Part shown: piece after piece, positions 24,282-59,301 of the stretch
Layout: the number at the start of each line of letters is the position of its first letter
Numbering within the stretch: the stretch's first letter is position 1
From: Physella acuta
Lineage: Eukaryota > Mollusca > Gastropoda > Physidae
Length of the DNA: 64,000 nt
NCBI RefSeq assembly: GCF_028476545.1
Contig: NW_026733046.1
Coordinates: 16,001 to 80,000, forward strand
Reading direction: 5' to 3'
Notes under the pieces: generated by a model
Databases searched by the model: none
The model's input: the letters and a program-made list of their open reading frames with translations, nothing else
Told to the model about the DNA's origin: nothing
Position numbers and translations under genes: made by a program

Positions 24282-36921
<12,640 letters not shown>

Positions 36922-36933
36922 CTTTTAGCTGAG
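36922..36933 (-). promoter_or_regulatory. Conserved leader CTCAGCTAAAAG before gene B ATG
   Basis: Identical to the 12 bases before the gene A and gene C start codons. Confidence 0.6.
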
Positions 36934-37079
36934 CTGCTGTACACGACACAATGATCAGTTTGTTACTAGTGTGGTTGTCTTCTCATGTTAACTTCCCAAA
37001 TCTCTCATGCTGTGTTGGTATCACGATATGTTGGTGTCGTGTTGGTATCACGTTGTGATGGTGTCGTGTTGTGATGGTG

Positions 37080-37222
37080 TCATGTTATGTTAGTATCACC
37101 TTTGTGAGGTCTGCGACTTTATGTTGTGTTGGTGTCATGTTAGTATCACCTTTGTGAGGTCTGCGACTTTATGTTGTGTTGGTGTCATGTTAGTATCACC
37201 TTTGTGAGGTCTGCGACTTCAT
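37080..37222. repeat. 50-bp tandem repeat, 3 copies
   Basis: Unit with TAGTATCACCTTTGTGAGGT and CTGCGACTT, upstream of gene B in the presumed promoter region. Confidence 0.88.
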
Positions 37223-37329
37223 GTTGTCCTTTAGCATTTTCCAGGTGTGATAAACAGACAGTGTGATGACGCAAATTAAGCAACACTCATAAATAGGTCA
37301 AATATTAGAATTATGTATAGTCTGATACT

Positions 37330-37442
<113 letters not shown>

Positions 37443-37508
37443 CCTTCAAACACATACAGAACTCATACAATTGTATCATAATTACACAATGTTTTATGTC
37501 ACATTTTT

Positions 37509-37760
37509 TCACAATGTGTGGCCGCCACTTCCGCTTCTCGTAACAGATCTCTATCCTGCAGGTCAGTTTTCCAGATGTGGGGGGGGGGGGGGGGGGCATT
37601 AGCCTGGAGAACAACCTGTATGTTTAGGTATGGGGGGGGGAGCCTTAAGTTTTATCTATTGGTTCAATCTACATGGTGAATGTATACTGTGCGTATCATC
37701 CTAGTGACGTCACTGTATCCCAGTTAACACCCGACTTAGGTGACACGACCAGAAATATCC
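37509..37760 (-). pseudogene. Ghost Ig1a exon and adjoining intron of a lost family member
   Basis: On the minus strand the segment 37,615-37,509 reads LQDRDLLREAEVAATHCEK in one frame, matching gene B's Ig1a (SQDRNLLKEGKGAVFQCEA). The acceptor ATACAG|GTTGTTCTCC also matches. The frame is broken by a G/C homopolymer and stops. Intron homology to gene B continues to the right, weakly to about 38,105. It lies upstream of gene B, so it is a relic of a partial gene duplication. Confidence 0.8.
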
Positions 37761-37968
37761 CATGCTAGTTAATCCCATGATAGTTAATCCCATGATAGTT
37801 AATCCCATGCTAGTTAATCCTATGCTAGTTAATCCCATGCTAGTTCATCCTATGCTAGTTAATCCCATGCTAGTTAATCCTATGCTAGTTAATCCCATGC
37901 TAGTACATCCTATGCTAGTTAATCCTATGCTAGTTAATCCTATGCTAGTTAATCCTGTGCATCATCAG
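37760..37968. repeat. 15-bp array (TTAATCCCATGCTAG)n, about 14 copies
   Basis: Tandem units with C/T and T/A variants in intergenic sequence. The plus-strand frame through it is an artefact. Confidence 0.94.
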
Positions 37969-38212
37969 ATTAATTAAACTTATTTTTAAACTAGACCTGG
38001 GAAGTGTTGTTTTCCTGCATGGCACCAGCAAGGCTAATCTTACACTGACTTACATTGAGATCAAAGGATTATAAGTTTGTGGATTAGAGGCTATATTGTT
38101 ATGCCGGCTAGATAAGCTATGTAAGCTCTAGTTAGTTTTCTAAAGCATAATATAACATTGTACATGAGTACTAAGGAGTGGGGTTAGAAATATTTCCAGG
38201 GGAGTATTTACT

Positions 38213-38829
38213 TTTTAGCGCAATTTCCATTCTGGAGAATTGCGTTTATTAACCCGTCATTTCTGGATGTATGAATGTATGAATGAATGGATGTGTGTCC
38301 GCAGCTTTAAGTCGTATCTCCTCCTCAACGAAGCAATATCGAGGACTAGTTCCAAAGCAATTCTGTTAAGCAAGTAACGAGGATGAACATAGGCCAAAAA
38401 AAAAACCGGGTTTCTTTCATGGACTTCCCGGAAAAGCCAAAAAACCTCGAAAAAATGCAGCTTTTGGCCCATATCTCGGCAACCAGACCACTTAGCGACT
38501 TGAAACATGTACCAATCGCTTCCTGTCATAATTTAGAACAATATTGCCGAAGAAAGTTTTCAAAAATATCCTTTTGTTCGGTCACAAAAAAATTTTTGAA
38601 TTAATTAAAATTTGGACCGAATTAGTAGGCATTTTTATCCAACCACACCACACGCGTCATCACGTTCAATAGCTGCGCCATCATGTTCAATGGCTGCGTC
38701 ATCACGTTCAGTAGCTAGGCGCGCAATGGTTTTTAGTCATGTAACTCTATTGTAAATAAAACATGTATTTTAACCAATGGTTTTACTAACCCTGCTATTT
38801 TTAGATAACATAAGGAAATTGCGCTAAAA
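38213..38829. mobile_element. 617-bp MITE with TTTTAGCGCAATTTCC inverted ends
   Basis: TTTTAGCGCAATTTCC at 38,213-38,228 is the reverse complement of GGAAATTGCGCTAAAA at 38,814-38,829. Inside are three copies of a GCGTCATCACGTTCAATAG-type repeat. No transposase. No clear TSD was resolved. A related fragment lies at 35.7 kb. Confidence 0.75.
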
Positions 38830-38879
38830 TTGTCACTAGACTTTTTAATTACCTTGTTTAGCTAATGGAGAGTTGCAGT

Positions 38880-39970
38880 AACCATAAATTTCGTCGTCAT
38901 AGGCGGATCTAAAGGTGTACCGCAGTAACCGCAGTAACCATAGTAGGTTCTAGAGGCGTGGTTCAGTAACAGAAACATTGCGACGGGGGGTGGGGATACA
39001 TATGTCACCGGCGCCGAGACTTGGGGTGACAAAACGGGTTGAAAAAATTTTTAAAGCTCATTTTAGGTGCAGTTTAAATTATAAACAGTCAAAGCTAAGA
39101 AAGTTAACGGTAAGTGGATAAATCGTGTAACACTTAGCATAGAAACCAATTGTATTAACGTGTAAAGTACGATTTCAAAAGCCAATTTTAAAATAAAATG
39201 ACGGGACTAATTCCTTGTAGTTAATAGATTCTCTCAACCTCATCGTGAGAATCAGATACTTTGTACATGCTCATATTTATATGTTTATTTATTTATGTTT
39301 GTTTGTTTGGTTGTGGATTTATGGCAGATTTTATAACTCAATTTTGACCCACTTCTAATGCAGCGATTTCGTTCAAAATTTCCATAGGTTCCACTGCGAT
39401 GGCAATACAAGTCTATCTATTTTTTTATTTAATTAAATGTTTAATTAATCATTAAAAATTAATTAAAAGGTTTCGAAGCTAATGGGAGATAACAAAATTA
39501 AATCAGTTGAAAATTTTGTGGATGGAGGTGGAGCGGTAGGCTTTTTTGGGAGGGGGGGGGGAGAGATGCCTGGAAGAAACACTGGCTAAACACCTTAGTC
39601 GACTGGCAGATTTAAGGAGTGTTGCAGGGCTCTCGTGGGAGCCACCGGTCGAACTACCGACCTGATTGGGTTAAGTAATAGACTGAAGCAGCCCAACGAA
39701 CTCGTGTAGGGCGCTCTTTAAAACAAAGATAGACACCAAAGTGCTGATGGGGAGCTGATGATGTTCCTTGTCACATGACCGCGCGGGCAGCGAAGGACAC
39801 ACTGATACAATTTACAACCCCCCCCCCCCCCGCTCATTATATTGAAAGCCAAATATATCATTTTAATTAAACACAAAATGTATACAGTACATTAACTAGC
39901 GCCCCCCCCCCCCCTACCCCAACATGGGGAAATATTTTGTGAAAGTAACTCAGGCAATCACTAGTATAAT
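38880..39970. other. Intergenic sequence with MITE fragments
   Basis: 39,020-39,110 resembles 60,790-60,870 (TTTTTAAAGCTCATTTTA). 39,527-39,586 resembles the end of the 30.0-kb hAT MITE (CCTGGAAGAAACACTGG). No gene is seen. Confidence 0.5.
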
Positions 39971-39974
39971 ATGT

Positions 39975-40560
39975 AACGTTTTTGCAAGAAATTTTTTGGA
40001 CAAAGGGAAACAACCAAGTTAATATTTATTGGAAACGAATCTGAGCTTGATTAACTCCTCTTATTATCCAAAAAGTTTTTGCAAGAAATTTTATGGACAA
40101 AGGGAAACAACCATGTTAATATTTAGTGCAAAAGAATCTGAGCTTGATTAATTCCTCTTATTATCCAAAAAGTTTTTGCAAGAAATTTTATGGACAAAGG
40201 GAAACAACGAAGTTAATATTTATTGCAAAAGAATCTGAGCTTGATTAATTCCTCTTATTATCCAAAAAGTTTTTGCAAGAAATTTTATGGACAAAGGGAA
40301 ACAACGAAGTTAATATTTATTGCAATAGAATCTGAGCTTGATTAATTCCTCTTATTATCCAAAAAGTTTTTGCAAGAAATTTTATGGACAAAGGGAAACA
40401 ACGAAGTTAATATTTATTGCAAAAGAATCTGAGCTTGATTAATTCCTCTTATTATCCAAAAAGTTTTTGCAAGAAATTTTATGGACAAAGGGAAACAACC
40501 AAGTTAATATTAATTGGAAAAGAATCTGAGTGATTAATTCCTCTTATTATCCAAAAAGTT
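39975..40560. repeat. 97-bp tandem repeat, 6 copies
   Basis: GTTTTTGCAAGAAATTTTAT recurs at 40,075, 40,172 and 40,269 and onward with an exact 97-bp period. Intergenic, downstream of gene C. Confidence 0.95.
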
Positions 40561-40604
40561 TTGGAACTGAGGAGCTGTAATTTTTTTTTTCTTAACAAAA
40601 CTAT

Positions 40605-40763
<159 letters not shown>

Positions 40764-41101
40764 GTATTACATGCAAATAGTGGTGTATTTATTTTTGTGA
40801 TATGGGTTTCGAGTCGTCTTCAATGTTTAAAATTTTAATTCAATGTTCCCATACCCTCTTGCAATTGTAAAAATCTTACATTTTTAATTATGTTTATATA
40901 ATTAAATAATTGCTCCTGATAATTAGAATCACTAAAGTTCATCTGACTGGTGGAAAGCTACTTTCAACGTCTGCACAGAAATAAATGAAGAATACAATCA
41001 ACTTCTGCAACCAAACTGACAGAGACAGAAGGATAGACGTACATACAGAAATTCGAATAAATAGAATTAAAACGGTTTACAAGTTTTGAATAATTTCTAC
41101 A

Positions 41102-41107
41102 TTTATT
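41102..41107 (-). terminator. Gene C poly(A) signal AATAAA
   Basis: Canonical signal about 45 nt after the predicted stop. Confidence 0.55.
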
Positions 41108-41150
41108 TGTTTAAATTTTTTATGTCGAAATTTTTTTTTCCAGAACGTGG

Positions 41151-51759
<10,609 letters not shown>

Positions 51760-51771
51760 CTTTTAGCTGAG
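51760..51771 (-). promoter_or_regulatory. Conserved leader CTCAGCTAAAAG before gene C ATG
   Basis: Same 12 bases as in genes A and B. Confidence 0.6.
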
Positions 51772-51964
51772 TTCAACTCAGCTGACCTTTGGTCAGATTG
51801 AAAAAACTAACATCGCCTAGATAAAAGCCCAGAAATGTGTATTGCCATCTGTGAAAACACAAACTGTATTAATAAAATAAAGCGGGTTGAACTCAATCTA
51901 CGTGTGGTATTGATCTGATTTACTCCATGGTGCGACCTCTTCGTTGTTCTTATAACGATGGTAT

Positions 51965-52670
51965 ATCATCACAACTGTGTCATCATATCACAAGTATGTC
52001 AGCATATCTCAAGTGTGTCAGCATATCTCAAGTGTGTCAGCATATCTCAAGTGTGTCATCATATCACAAGTGTGTCAGCATATCACAAGTGTGTCATCAT
52101 ATCACAAGTATGTCAGCATATCTCAAGTGTGTCAGCATATCTCAAGTGTGTCAGCATATCTCAAGTGTGTCATCATATCACAAGTGTGTCAGCATATCAC
52201 AAGTGTGTCGTCATATCACAAGTGTGTCATCATATCTCAGACGTGTCATCATATCACAAGTGTGTCATCATATCTCAGACGTGTCATCATATCACAAGTG
52301 TGTCATCATATCACAAGTGTGTCATCATATCACAAGTGTGTCATCATATCTCAAGTGTGTCAGCATATCTCAAGTGTGTCATCATATCACAAGTGTGTCA
52401 GCATATCACAAGTGTGTCGTCATATCACAAGTGTGTCATCATATCTCAGACGTGTCATCATATCACAAGTGTGTCATCATATCACAAGTGTGTCATCATA
52501 TCTCAAGTGTGTCGTCATATCTCAAGTGTGTCAGCAAATCTCAAGTGTGTCGTCATATCACAAGTGTGTCATCACATCTCAGACGTGTCATCATATCACA
52601 AGTGTGTCAGCATATCTCAAGTGTGTCGTCATATCACAAGTGTGTCATCATATCACAAGTGTGTCACGTC
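51965..52670. repeat. 17-bp array (GTGTCATCATATCACAA)n upstream of gene C
   Basis: About 41 units with CAGC/CGTC and CTC variants, beginning about 200 bp upstream of the gene C start codon, so in or beside its promoter. Open plus frames are repeat artefacts. Confidence 0.96.
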
Positions 52671-52679
52671 AGGTCTGAC

Positions 52680-53390
52680 CTGTCGTTACTTTTGAGTTGT
52701 GTCATAATATCTTACGTATGCTCTACTTCAGATGTATAAAGTAAATCTTTCCATGTGTAAAGTAAACCAAGTGCTCTGCACACGCAAACAGTCGACTGTT
52801 GTTGTTGTTGTTACCGCCATGACGGTCCTCACCACAGGAACTTTTGCAAGTAAAGCAGAAATTTTAAAATTTTATTTTAGCAACCACACAGTCACGTAAT
52901 AATTGTTTTTTTTTAAAGGGAAATTATATTCCTATAACATGCTATTCGTATACGTCTGTTCTTTTAAATGTGCATTATCTCAGAAGTGTGCCGTGAATTA
53001 TCTGCATACATGATGTGATGTGAAATGTGTGTATGTGGTGTATATCAAGTAGTGTGTACGGTTATGTGATGTCAATGGTAACAGGGTACATTTGTACCGT
53101 AATAATAGTATTAACCTGTAAAGTGTTAATTCAACCGGTAGGAGGGTCTGTATCGCTTCTCAACGGGAATATAGGCTCGAGTATAGTATTACTAGAAGTA
53201 CTATCCTTAAGGTTTGATGACTAAGTGTCAATTCAATGTACAATGTTTTTTTTCAAGATGGCAGCCGTTGCCATGGCAACCATATTTTCAAGTGAGTCCC
53301 TGATGGTTGCAAATATTTTCCTTTGACTACCCTAACTTGGATATACACAAATAAATCAGTAAAACGTTTTAATTGAGAAGTTGGTTTTTT
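52680..53390. other. Intergenic, nothing recognised
   Basis: Unique AT-rich sequence upstream of gene C. No supported exon. Confidence 0.4.
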
Positions 53391-53391
53391 C

Positions 53392-53702
53392 TGGAGTGTT
53401 ACGTTCTGCCTTCGTTTCAAATCAACAACAACGCTTCGTGTCTAACTTTACTACTTTTATTCGTCTCAATGCATTCAAGCGTACTAGAACAGCCCTCGTC
53501 CTAACTGCTACTAACCCGCTGACTGCCCCCACAATCGTTCACTCGCCCTTTTATACCCGCATTCGACCTTGGGATTACAATACATAAACATACAAGGGTA
53601 ACTACACAGCAAGGTGAACTCCACTCACACAGGCACTCTCCCCTAGTTCTAGACTATTCTAACCTATTCTAATCTAACCTACATCTGACCCGTAACATGG
53701 AG
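53392..53702. mobile_element. Solo LTR with 5-bp TSD (fossil)
   Basis: The 301-bp element 53,397-53,697 starts TGTTACG and ends CGTAACA, flanked by TGGAG on both sides. These are the hallmarks of an LTR left after recombination between the two ends of an LTR retrotransposon. No internal region is present. The small frame inside is not a gene. Confidence 0.88.
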
Positions 53703-54318
53703 CCTATCCCTTAATCGTTTAAATTTCTGAAAAATGTTATCACATTGAATATCAAGAGACCAAGTAGTAGTTTGTTCAATTAGGCTGTTCATTATCAATA
53801 ATAATTCATATGTTAACCTGATTACAGAAAGAAGTCACTCATCATGTTACAAAACATCGTTTTTGTCCTCGCATCTAACCGCTCTAGACACACGATTTGT
53901 GAGAACCCCTGACTTGATCACAACACACCAGTCAAATAAGGTAGCCAATTAGCCGTTTATGCCGAGCAGTTTCACTCAACACAGTGTATTCACTGTTGCG
54001 TATGAGGAAAACAATCGTTGACATTTACAATGTTTAATGAGTGCTTCATATAATCTTCCTGCCCAAAACCCATATATTCTCCCTGCCCAAAACCCATATA
54101 TTCTCCCTGTCAAGGTGTTGTGGTGTCGTGGTGTCATGGTTTCGTGTTTAAATGGTGGCATGGTGTTTATTTAGATTTCGCGCAAATACTGACACCCACA
54201 CATACAGCCAACTTTTACTCAGTAGAGTTTTTGTTTTCCGTCCACGTTAACGTACATGAATTGTGTCTGCAGTGACGTCAAGTAACAGTGACAAGAACAA
54301 TTGTGATTGTAGGACAAC

Positions 54319-54324
54319 TTTATT
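54319..54324 (-). terminator. Poly(A) signal of the small peptide gene
   Basis: AATAAA on the minus strand, 30 nt after the stop. Confidence 0.55.
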
Positions 54325-54353
54325 GTCAGCTTTAATAAACAGGGTTGGTAATC

Positions 54354-54565
54354 CTACAAGTCTCCCAACGCTTTTTTGATAGCTCTCCGGGCTAGTCTCA
54401 GATAATTTTGTATTTCCTCCAACTTTTCCTTCTTTACGCATCCTTCGTTCGCCGGCTCATCGTCATTGTCATCGCCTGACCGTCCTTTGCCGCCGCGGCC
54501 TTCTACGTGGTTGCTCACAGTCAGGAGTAGCAGAAGCAACAGACACAGCTTCGTGGCAATCATCT
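54354..54565 (-). CDS. Small secreted peptide with amphipathic C-terminal helix (69 aa)
   Basis: ATG at 54,563 lies two bases inside an exon after acceptor TTTCCCCAG|AG. A hydrophobic signal MIATKLCLLLLLLLTVS is followed by a basic/acidic linker (GGKGRSGDDNDDEP), one Cys, and a charged helical tail LEEIQNYLRLARRAIKKALG. It stops at 54,354 and AATAAA follows at 54,319-54,324. The layout (signal, acidic pro-part, cationic amphipathic helix) resembles secreted host-defence or signalling peptides, but I do not recognise the family. It lies upstream of gene C on the same strand. A 5' UTR exon must lie to the right. Confidence 0.65.
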
Positions 54566-54569
54566 CTGG

Positions 54570-55100
54570 GGAAATCAGTTAATAAACATGTGTGTTAACA
54601 TTTTATAACAACAAATATAAATAAAAACAGTTGTTACAATGTCACTCAATGATGGAACAAAAGTTTCTGCTTGGCTGGAGTGTGTTGCCTAAAATGACTA
54701 TGTTTTACTTTAAGTCACAGCTATTGACTTGCGTCGATATTATTTAAGACTTAAACACTAAACACTTAAGCCTGGCAGCCTCTAGAACAACATTGTATAC
54801 CATTGCGATGGGAATTTTACTGTAGATCTAACTTACGATTTTTATTATTGCTCTAAATTAATGTATAACAATCTGGAAAGCAGTAGACCAATTGAAAACT
54901 GGGCAAGGTTAGATCAGTTAAGGGATGCCGAACTGGGATGGGTTGGCTGAACGTGGGTAGGCCTAGCTGTCTAATATGTGGTCAACCGGAGCGAGTTTTG
55001 AGAAAGAATCTTTAACACTGTTTTGGGGGATAGAAACGTATTAGGTTATATATATAGACAGGAAATTACAAATAGGAAAACAGTCTAGAAAGTCAGAAAA
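54570..55100. other. Nothing recognised
   Basis: Unique sequence that may contain the promoter and first exon of the small peptide gene. Confidence 0.35.
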
Positions 55101-55109
55101 AAAAGGAAT

Positions 55110-55325
55110 TGAATCCCCGCCCCCCCCCCCCACCCAAAAAAAAAAACTCTACCGCCCTACCCCAACAACCACCCAGAACGAGACGGAATTTATATAGAAT
55201 ATATATACTTTTACATGTGTCCGCTCCCCGGAAAATTAGTCCGCCCCCCCCCCCACGAAAATATCAACTGCACCTTCACCCCCCTCCCCCCACCCGGAGA
55301 AAAAAAGTCTAAAAGGAACACTGGA
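55110..55325. mobile_element. Copy of the 30.0-kb hAT MITE
   Basis: Shares the C tracts, GGAATTTATATAGAATATAT and the end GGAGAAAAAAAGTCTAAAAG, then GAACACTG. GAATTGA occurs at both sides, a possible TSD. Confidence 0.7.
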
Positions 55326-55361
55326 ATTGATTAAGTTTTTACAATGTATGGGTTTTGTTGT

Positions 55362-55558
55362 GTTTGTGTGTGTGTGTGTGTTTTTGTGCGTTTTTGTGTG
55401 TGTTTTTGTGTGTTTTTGTGTGTGTTTTTGTGTGTGTTTTTGTGTGTGTTTTATGTGTGTTTTTGTGTGTTTTTGTGTGTGTTTTTGTGTGTGTTTTATG
55501 TGTGTTTTTGTGTGTTTTTGTGTGTGTTTTTGTGTGTGTTTTTGTGTGTGTTTTTGTG
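55362..55558. repeat. TGTGTTTTTG-type low-complexity array
   Basis: 10-12-bp units of TGTGTGTTTT. The three overlapping frames through it are artefacts. Confidence 0.93.
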
Positions 55559-55559
55559 T

Positions 55560-56005
55560 TACATAGCTGGAACTGTTTGGCTTACTGCAAAGATTTTTGC
55601 AAATATTGTGTTTTTATTTTGTTTGAACTATCGTGGTGTAGAAAGTCAGATTTTGGGTAAGCTTTCGAAAATTTAATTTTCATACTGCAGAAAGACAACA
55701 AACGATTTGTCACATGAGTACAAGCAAGTCAACAAATTCTAGAAATTCGTTTAATATTAGCGCCCCTAATCGAAACTATTCTATTTTTGCGCCGACAATG
55801 TCTTACACTTAGCTGGTACAGTGAACGCTTCCTTTTCCATAGACGGTTAACCCATATCTGTGAAATACTACTTCCGAGAATAGATTAATTGACTAATTAT
55901 TAAGTAGACTAATTATGAAATAGTCAACTTAAAAAGTTGAACTAGACTGTATTGGAGTAATTTTAAATGTACTTTTACTGGTTTATAATCTGGGCACGTG
56001 CGCGC
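55560..56005. other. Nothing recognised
   Basis: AT-rich unique sequence without supported features. Confidence 0.4.
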
Positions 56006-56009
56006 TACG

Positions 56010-56216
<207 letters not shown>

Positions 56217-56295
56217 ATAAGTTTTGAACTCATCCCCACGAGACTATCCTGACTACGCCACCACTGTGACGGATCATCTCAGCTCTTGCGGGTAC

Positions 56296-56346
56296 CTGGC
56301 TAAATATGGCTAAATATGGCTAAATATGGCTAAATATGGCTAAACG
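56296..56346. repeat. 10-bp array (GGCTAAATAT)5
   Basis: Five exact units. Confidence 0.9.
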
Positions 56347-56879
56347 TAAGTCGTCTGGGCATTATACATTCTTTTGTAGTAAGTGAACGTAGAAAATTAT
56401 GAACTCTACTATCATCTCAGGGTATAGTGATTCTAGTTATTACAGCTGGCGAGCCTCATAATTAAACTTGCCTTACAGGCGTATTTATCCTTTTTATACA
56501 AGAATATGTATCCCTGTTATACAAACGTATTTATAACAAGAATGTTTCTACTTCTAGGACAAGCTTATTTCAACTAAACATACACAGAGTCAAATATTAT
56601 GTTTTCAGATATCTGACCATAATAGTATTTCCTTCACTGAACACCGTTAGCAAAATAATTGAAAGAGCAAACTTTTAAAAAAGTATTAAGAGAAAAAAAC
56701 AGAAAAATATCTCTAGCTACCATAGAAGCTAGTGACGCAGCAGCGAGGTAGAAGAGCAGCCTGATACAGTGCTCAGTATGGGCGTATCTCAAGAAATGGC
56801 GACCTGTTTGTGTTGTAGGTCTCTCCATCCACATCAAGTTTACAGCTAAAACTTCCGCGACCCTCCCCCCCCCTCCTCT

Positions 56880-57164
56880 CCGCACGGTCTACTAACGTTA
56901 CTAACAAAGCTTACCTGAATAATGCTGTAAAGCTCCGAACTAAGAAAGGTTTGAAGAGACTCAAATCTCCAACGTCAGACTTTGGGCAAAAGGTCTGTTC
57001 AGATGAGCAGCTCTCCAAGTCAGGTGCCTGCAATGTGGCGACTTATTTATTGCCTTTTTGTCTATCAACGCAGTGGTTCACAAAAAGTGTAAATGTCTAC
57101 CCGGACGTTATATTTCAAAGCACAATTCTTATTTAGAACTAAAAGTGATGTTTTTGATGAAAAC
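56880..57164 (+). repeat. Long inverted repeat, left arm
   Basis: Matches the reverse complement of 59,017-59,301 with few differences, including AAATCTCCAACGTCAGACTT. The two arms encode similar short frames (KRLKSPTSDFGQKVCSDEQL). Either long terminal inverted repeats of a 2.4-kb element or an inverted duplication. Confidence 0.85.
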
Positions 57165-57955
57165 ATTTTATTGTAATTAGTTTTGATGGACGAAAATTAC
57201 TTCGAATAATTTTGATAAATCAAACACCTTAAAAATTATTTCCAAAAATTTACGATGCGCGTTAGTCAAGAGAGTGTGATGTCATAAATTTCGACTTGAC
57301 AACGTGACCGTAGGTACCGATACAACCGTCTGGATGTACCAAAAAAATCAGTGACCGGCAGCAGTAGGATAAATGTACCTATGCGCATATACAAAGCGCA
57401 AAATCGGTATGTCGCGTTTTCCCGACAGTCAGCATTAAGAGGATAATGATATCGTGTAATGGGATGAGTATATGATGGGTTCAGCGTATTTAGTAGTTGA
57501 GAAATGCAGACTTTCAAACACATGTAAAACACAAGACACGAACACACAGACACCAAGTACACAAAGAAACAAATACATGTAATATCCTACACCACGTGCA
57601 TGAGAAACAAACAGATCTACCCACTACACACCGTTTGAATGATGGCACCAAACGACTAGTGTTGTGTTCGCCACCGTACAACCACCACCCTGTACTCTGG
57701 TGTTAGAACTGCAACAGTGAGCATTTGAGGACCAATGATGTTTTGTTTTTAAAGATTTCACTTGAGTAATTACACAACTAATAAACAAGTCTTGCCGAAC
57801 AGTTTTACTAGACACTATGTTAGTTTATGGACAAAGTTCGTCTAATTAAGAACATTCGATCGTGCAAATGTTATAAACAGAAAAAGTTTGGCTAACAGCT
57901 ACATTTTTAATCGTTGAAGCAGTTTTCTATCAGGATTTGAAAGATTTGAACTCAT
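57165..57955. other. Between the inverted repeat arms, nothing recognised
   Basis: No transposase-like frame and no exon are seen. Confidence 0.4.
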
Positions 57956-57959
57956 GGCT

Positions 57960-58054
57960 TTTACATCCCATGTTTTCTCGTGGTAGAGCTGTAGTTCTAG
58001 TTCAATAGAATTATGCGCTCTACAGCTCTACCACGAGAAAACATGGGATGTAAA
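57960..58054. other. Perfect 35-bp hairpin with 25-nt loop
   Basis: 57,960-57,994 is the exact reverse complement of 58,020-58,054 (core CCCATGTTTTCTCGTGGTAG). It lies between the arms of the long inverted repeat. Could be a fold-back element or a transcribed hairpin. Confidence 0.9.
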
Positions 58055-58535
58055 CTCTCATTGAATTAATTTAGACTGTCGACTCCCCAAAGGGTTGACA
58101 TTGTCCAACGCGACAAGACTGTCTTTGATAACCCGAAAATTTCGAGCGCAGGTTGATTATGGATTAAAGGTTAGGCTTAGGGGAATATCGTTTATTTATA
58201 CTTTTTCATATTATTAAACTTTAAGTTTGTCAACCAATTATATTTCATTATCCCACGTATAGTTGCTTATGGGAGTGTGTGGAAAAAAAACTATTTTAAA
58301 CATAACAAAAGTTCGCTAAAAAACCAATAAGCCTGATTAGCCTTCCTCTTTCATTAGACAGATTGAGTGTTTTATGTCTTAATTAAATTTGACTAATTAA
58401 GAAACAAACCACAATCCAAACCACGCATCTACCTCGTGTTAGATAAAAGTACGTTTACAAAAAAGCGATAATTCCTAATTAAGAACGCCCACCTCTTCCT
58501 TTCTCCTCACACTTTTCTCACACCTTCCTTGATAT
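58055..58535. other. Nothing recognised
   Basis: AT-rich unique sequence. Confidence 0.4.
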
Positions 58536-58537
58536 GA

Positions 58538-58768
58538 TACACTGACACCATGATACACTGACACCATGATACACTGACACCATGATACACTGACACCATG
58601 ATACACTGACACCATGATACACTGACACCATGATACACTGACACCATGATACACTGACACCATGATACACTGACACCATGATACACTGACACCATGATAC
58701 ACTGACACCATGATACACTGACACCATGATACACTGACACAATGATACACTGACACCATGATACACTG
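58538..58768. repeat. 16-bp array (TGATACACTGACACCA)n, about 14 copies
   Basis: Nearly exact units, with one A variant. Minus frames are artefacts. Confidence 0.96.
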
Positions 58769-59016
58769 ATTTCTACCCTACTCCATTAATCCTATCATCT
58801 CCATTTCACAGGAAATTCATTGTCACAACTGATGAAAGTTTGGCTTCTATTGATGTGGGGAAAGTTTGGCTTTTATATCAACTGAGGTCTACTTTACTGG
58901 CAAATCATTATTTACTGATGATTATTTAAAACGGCTTGTTTCTTTGTTATATATCCGTTTGTCACCATAAGTTAATAACAAAGACCTTTTAATCATCTTA
59001 CATTTGGGGTAATCTA

Positions 59017-59301
59017 TTTTCATCAAAAACATTACTTTTAGTTTTAAATTACAATTGTGCTTTAAAATATAACGTCTGGGTAGACATGTACACTTTTTGT
59101 GAACCACTGCGTTGATAGACAAAAAGGCAATAAATAAATCGACACATTGCAGGCACCTGACTTAGAGAGCTGCTCATCTGAACAGACCTTTTGCCCAAAG
59201 TCTGACGTTGGAGATTTGAGTCTCTTCAAACCTTTCTTAGTTCGGAGCTTTACAGCATTATTCAGGTAAGCTTTGTTAGTAACGTTAGGAGACCGTGCGG
59301 G
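59017..59301 (-). repeat. Long inverted repeat, right arm
   Basis: Reverse complement of 56,880-57,164. Just outside lies a G tract and a CCCGAATGGACACTTGCC motif like the 31.8-kb fold-back element. Confidence 0.85.

Noticed and set aside
53381-53587. 68-aa plus frame
   Set aside because: Lies inside the solo LTR bounded by TGGAG duplications.
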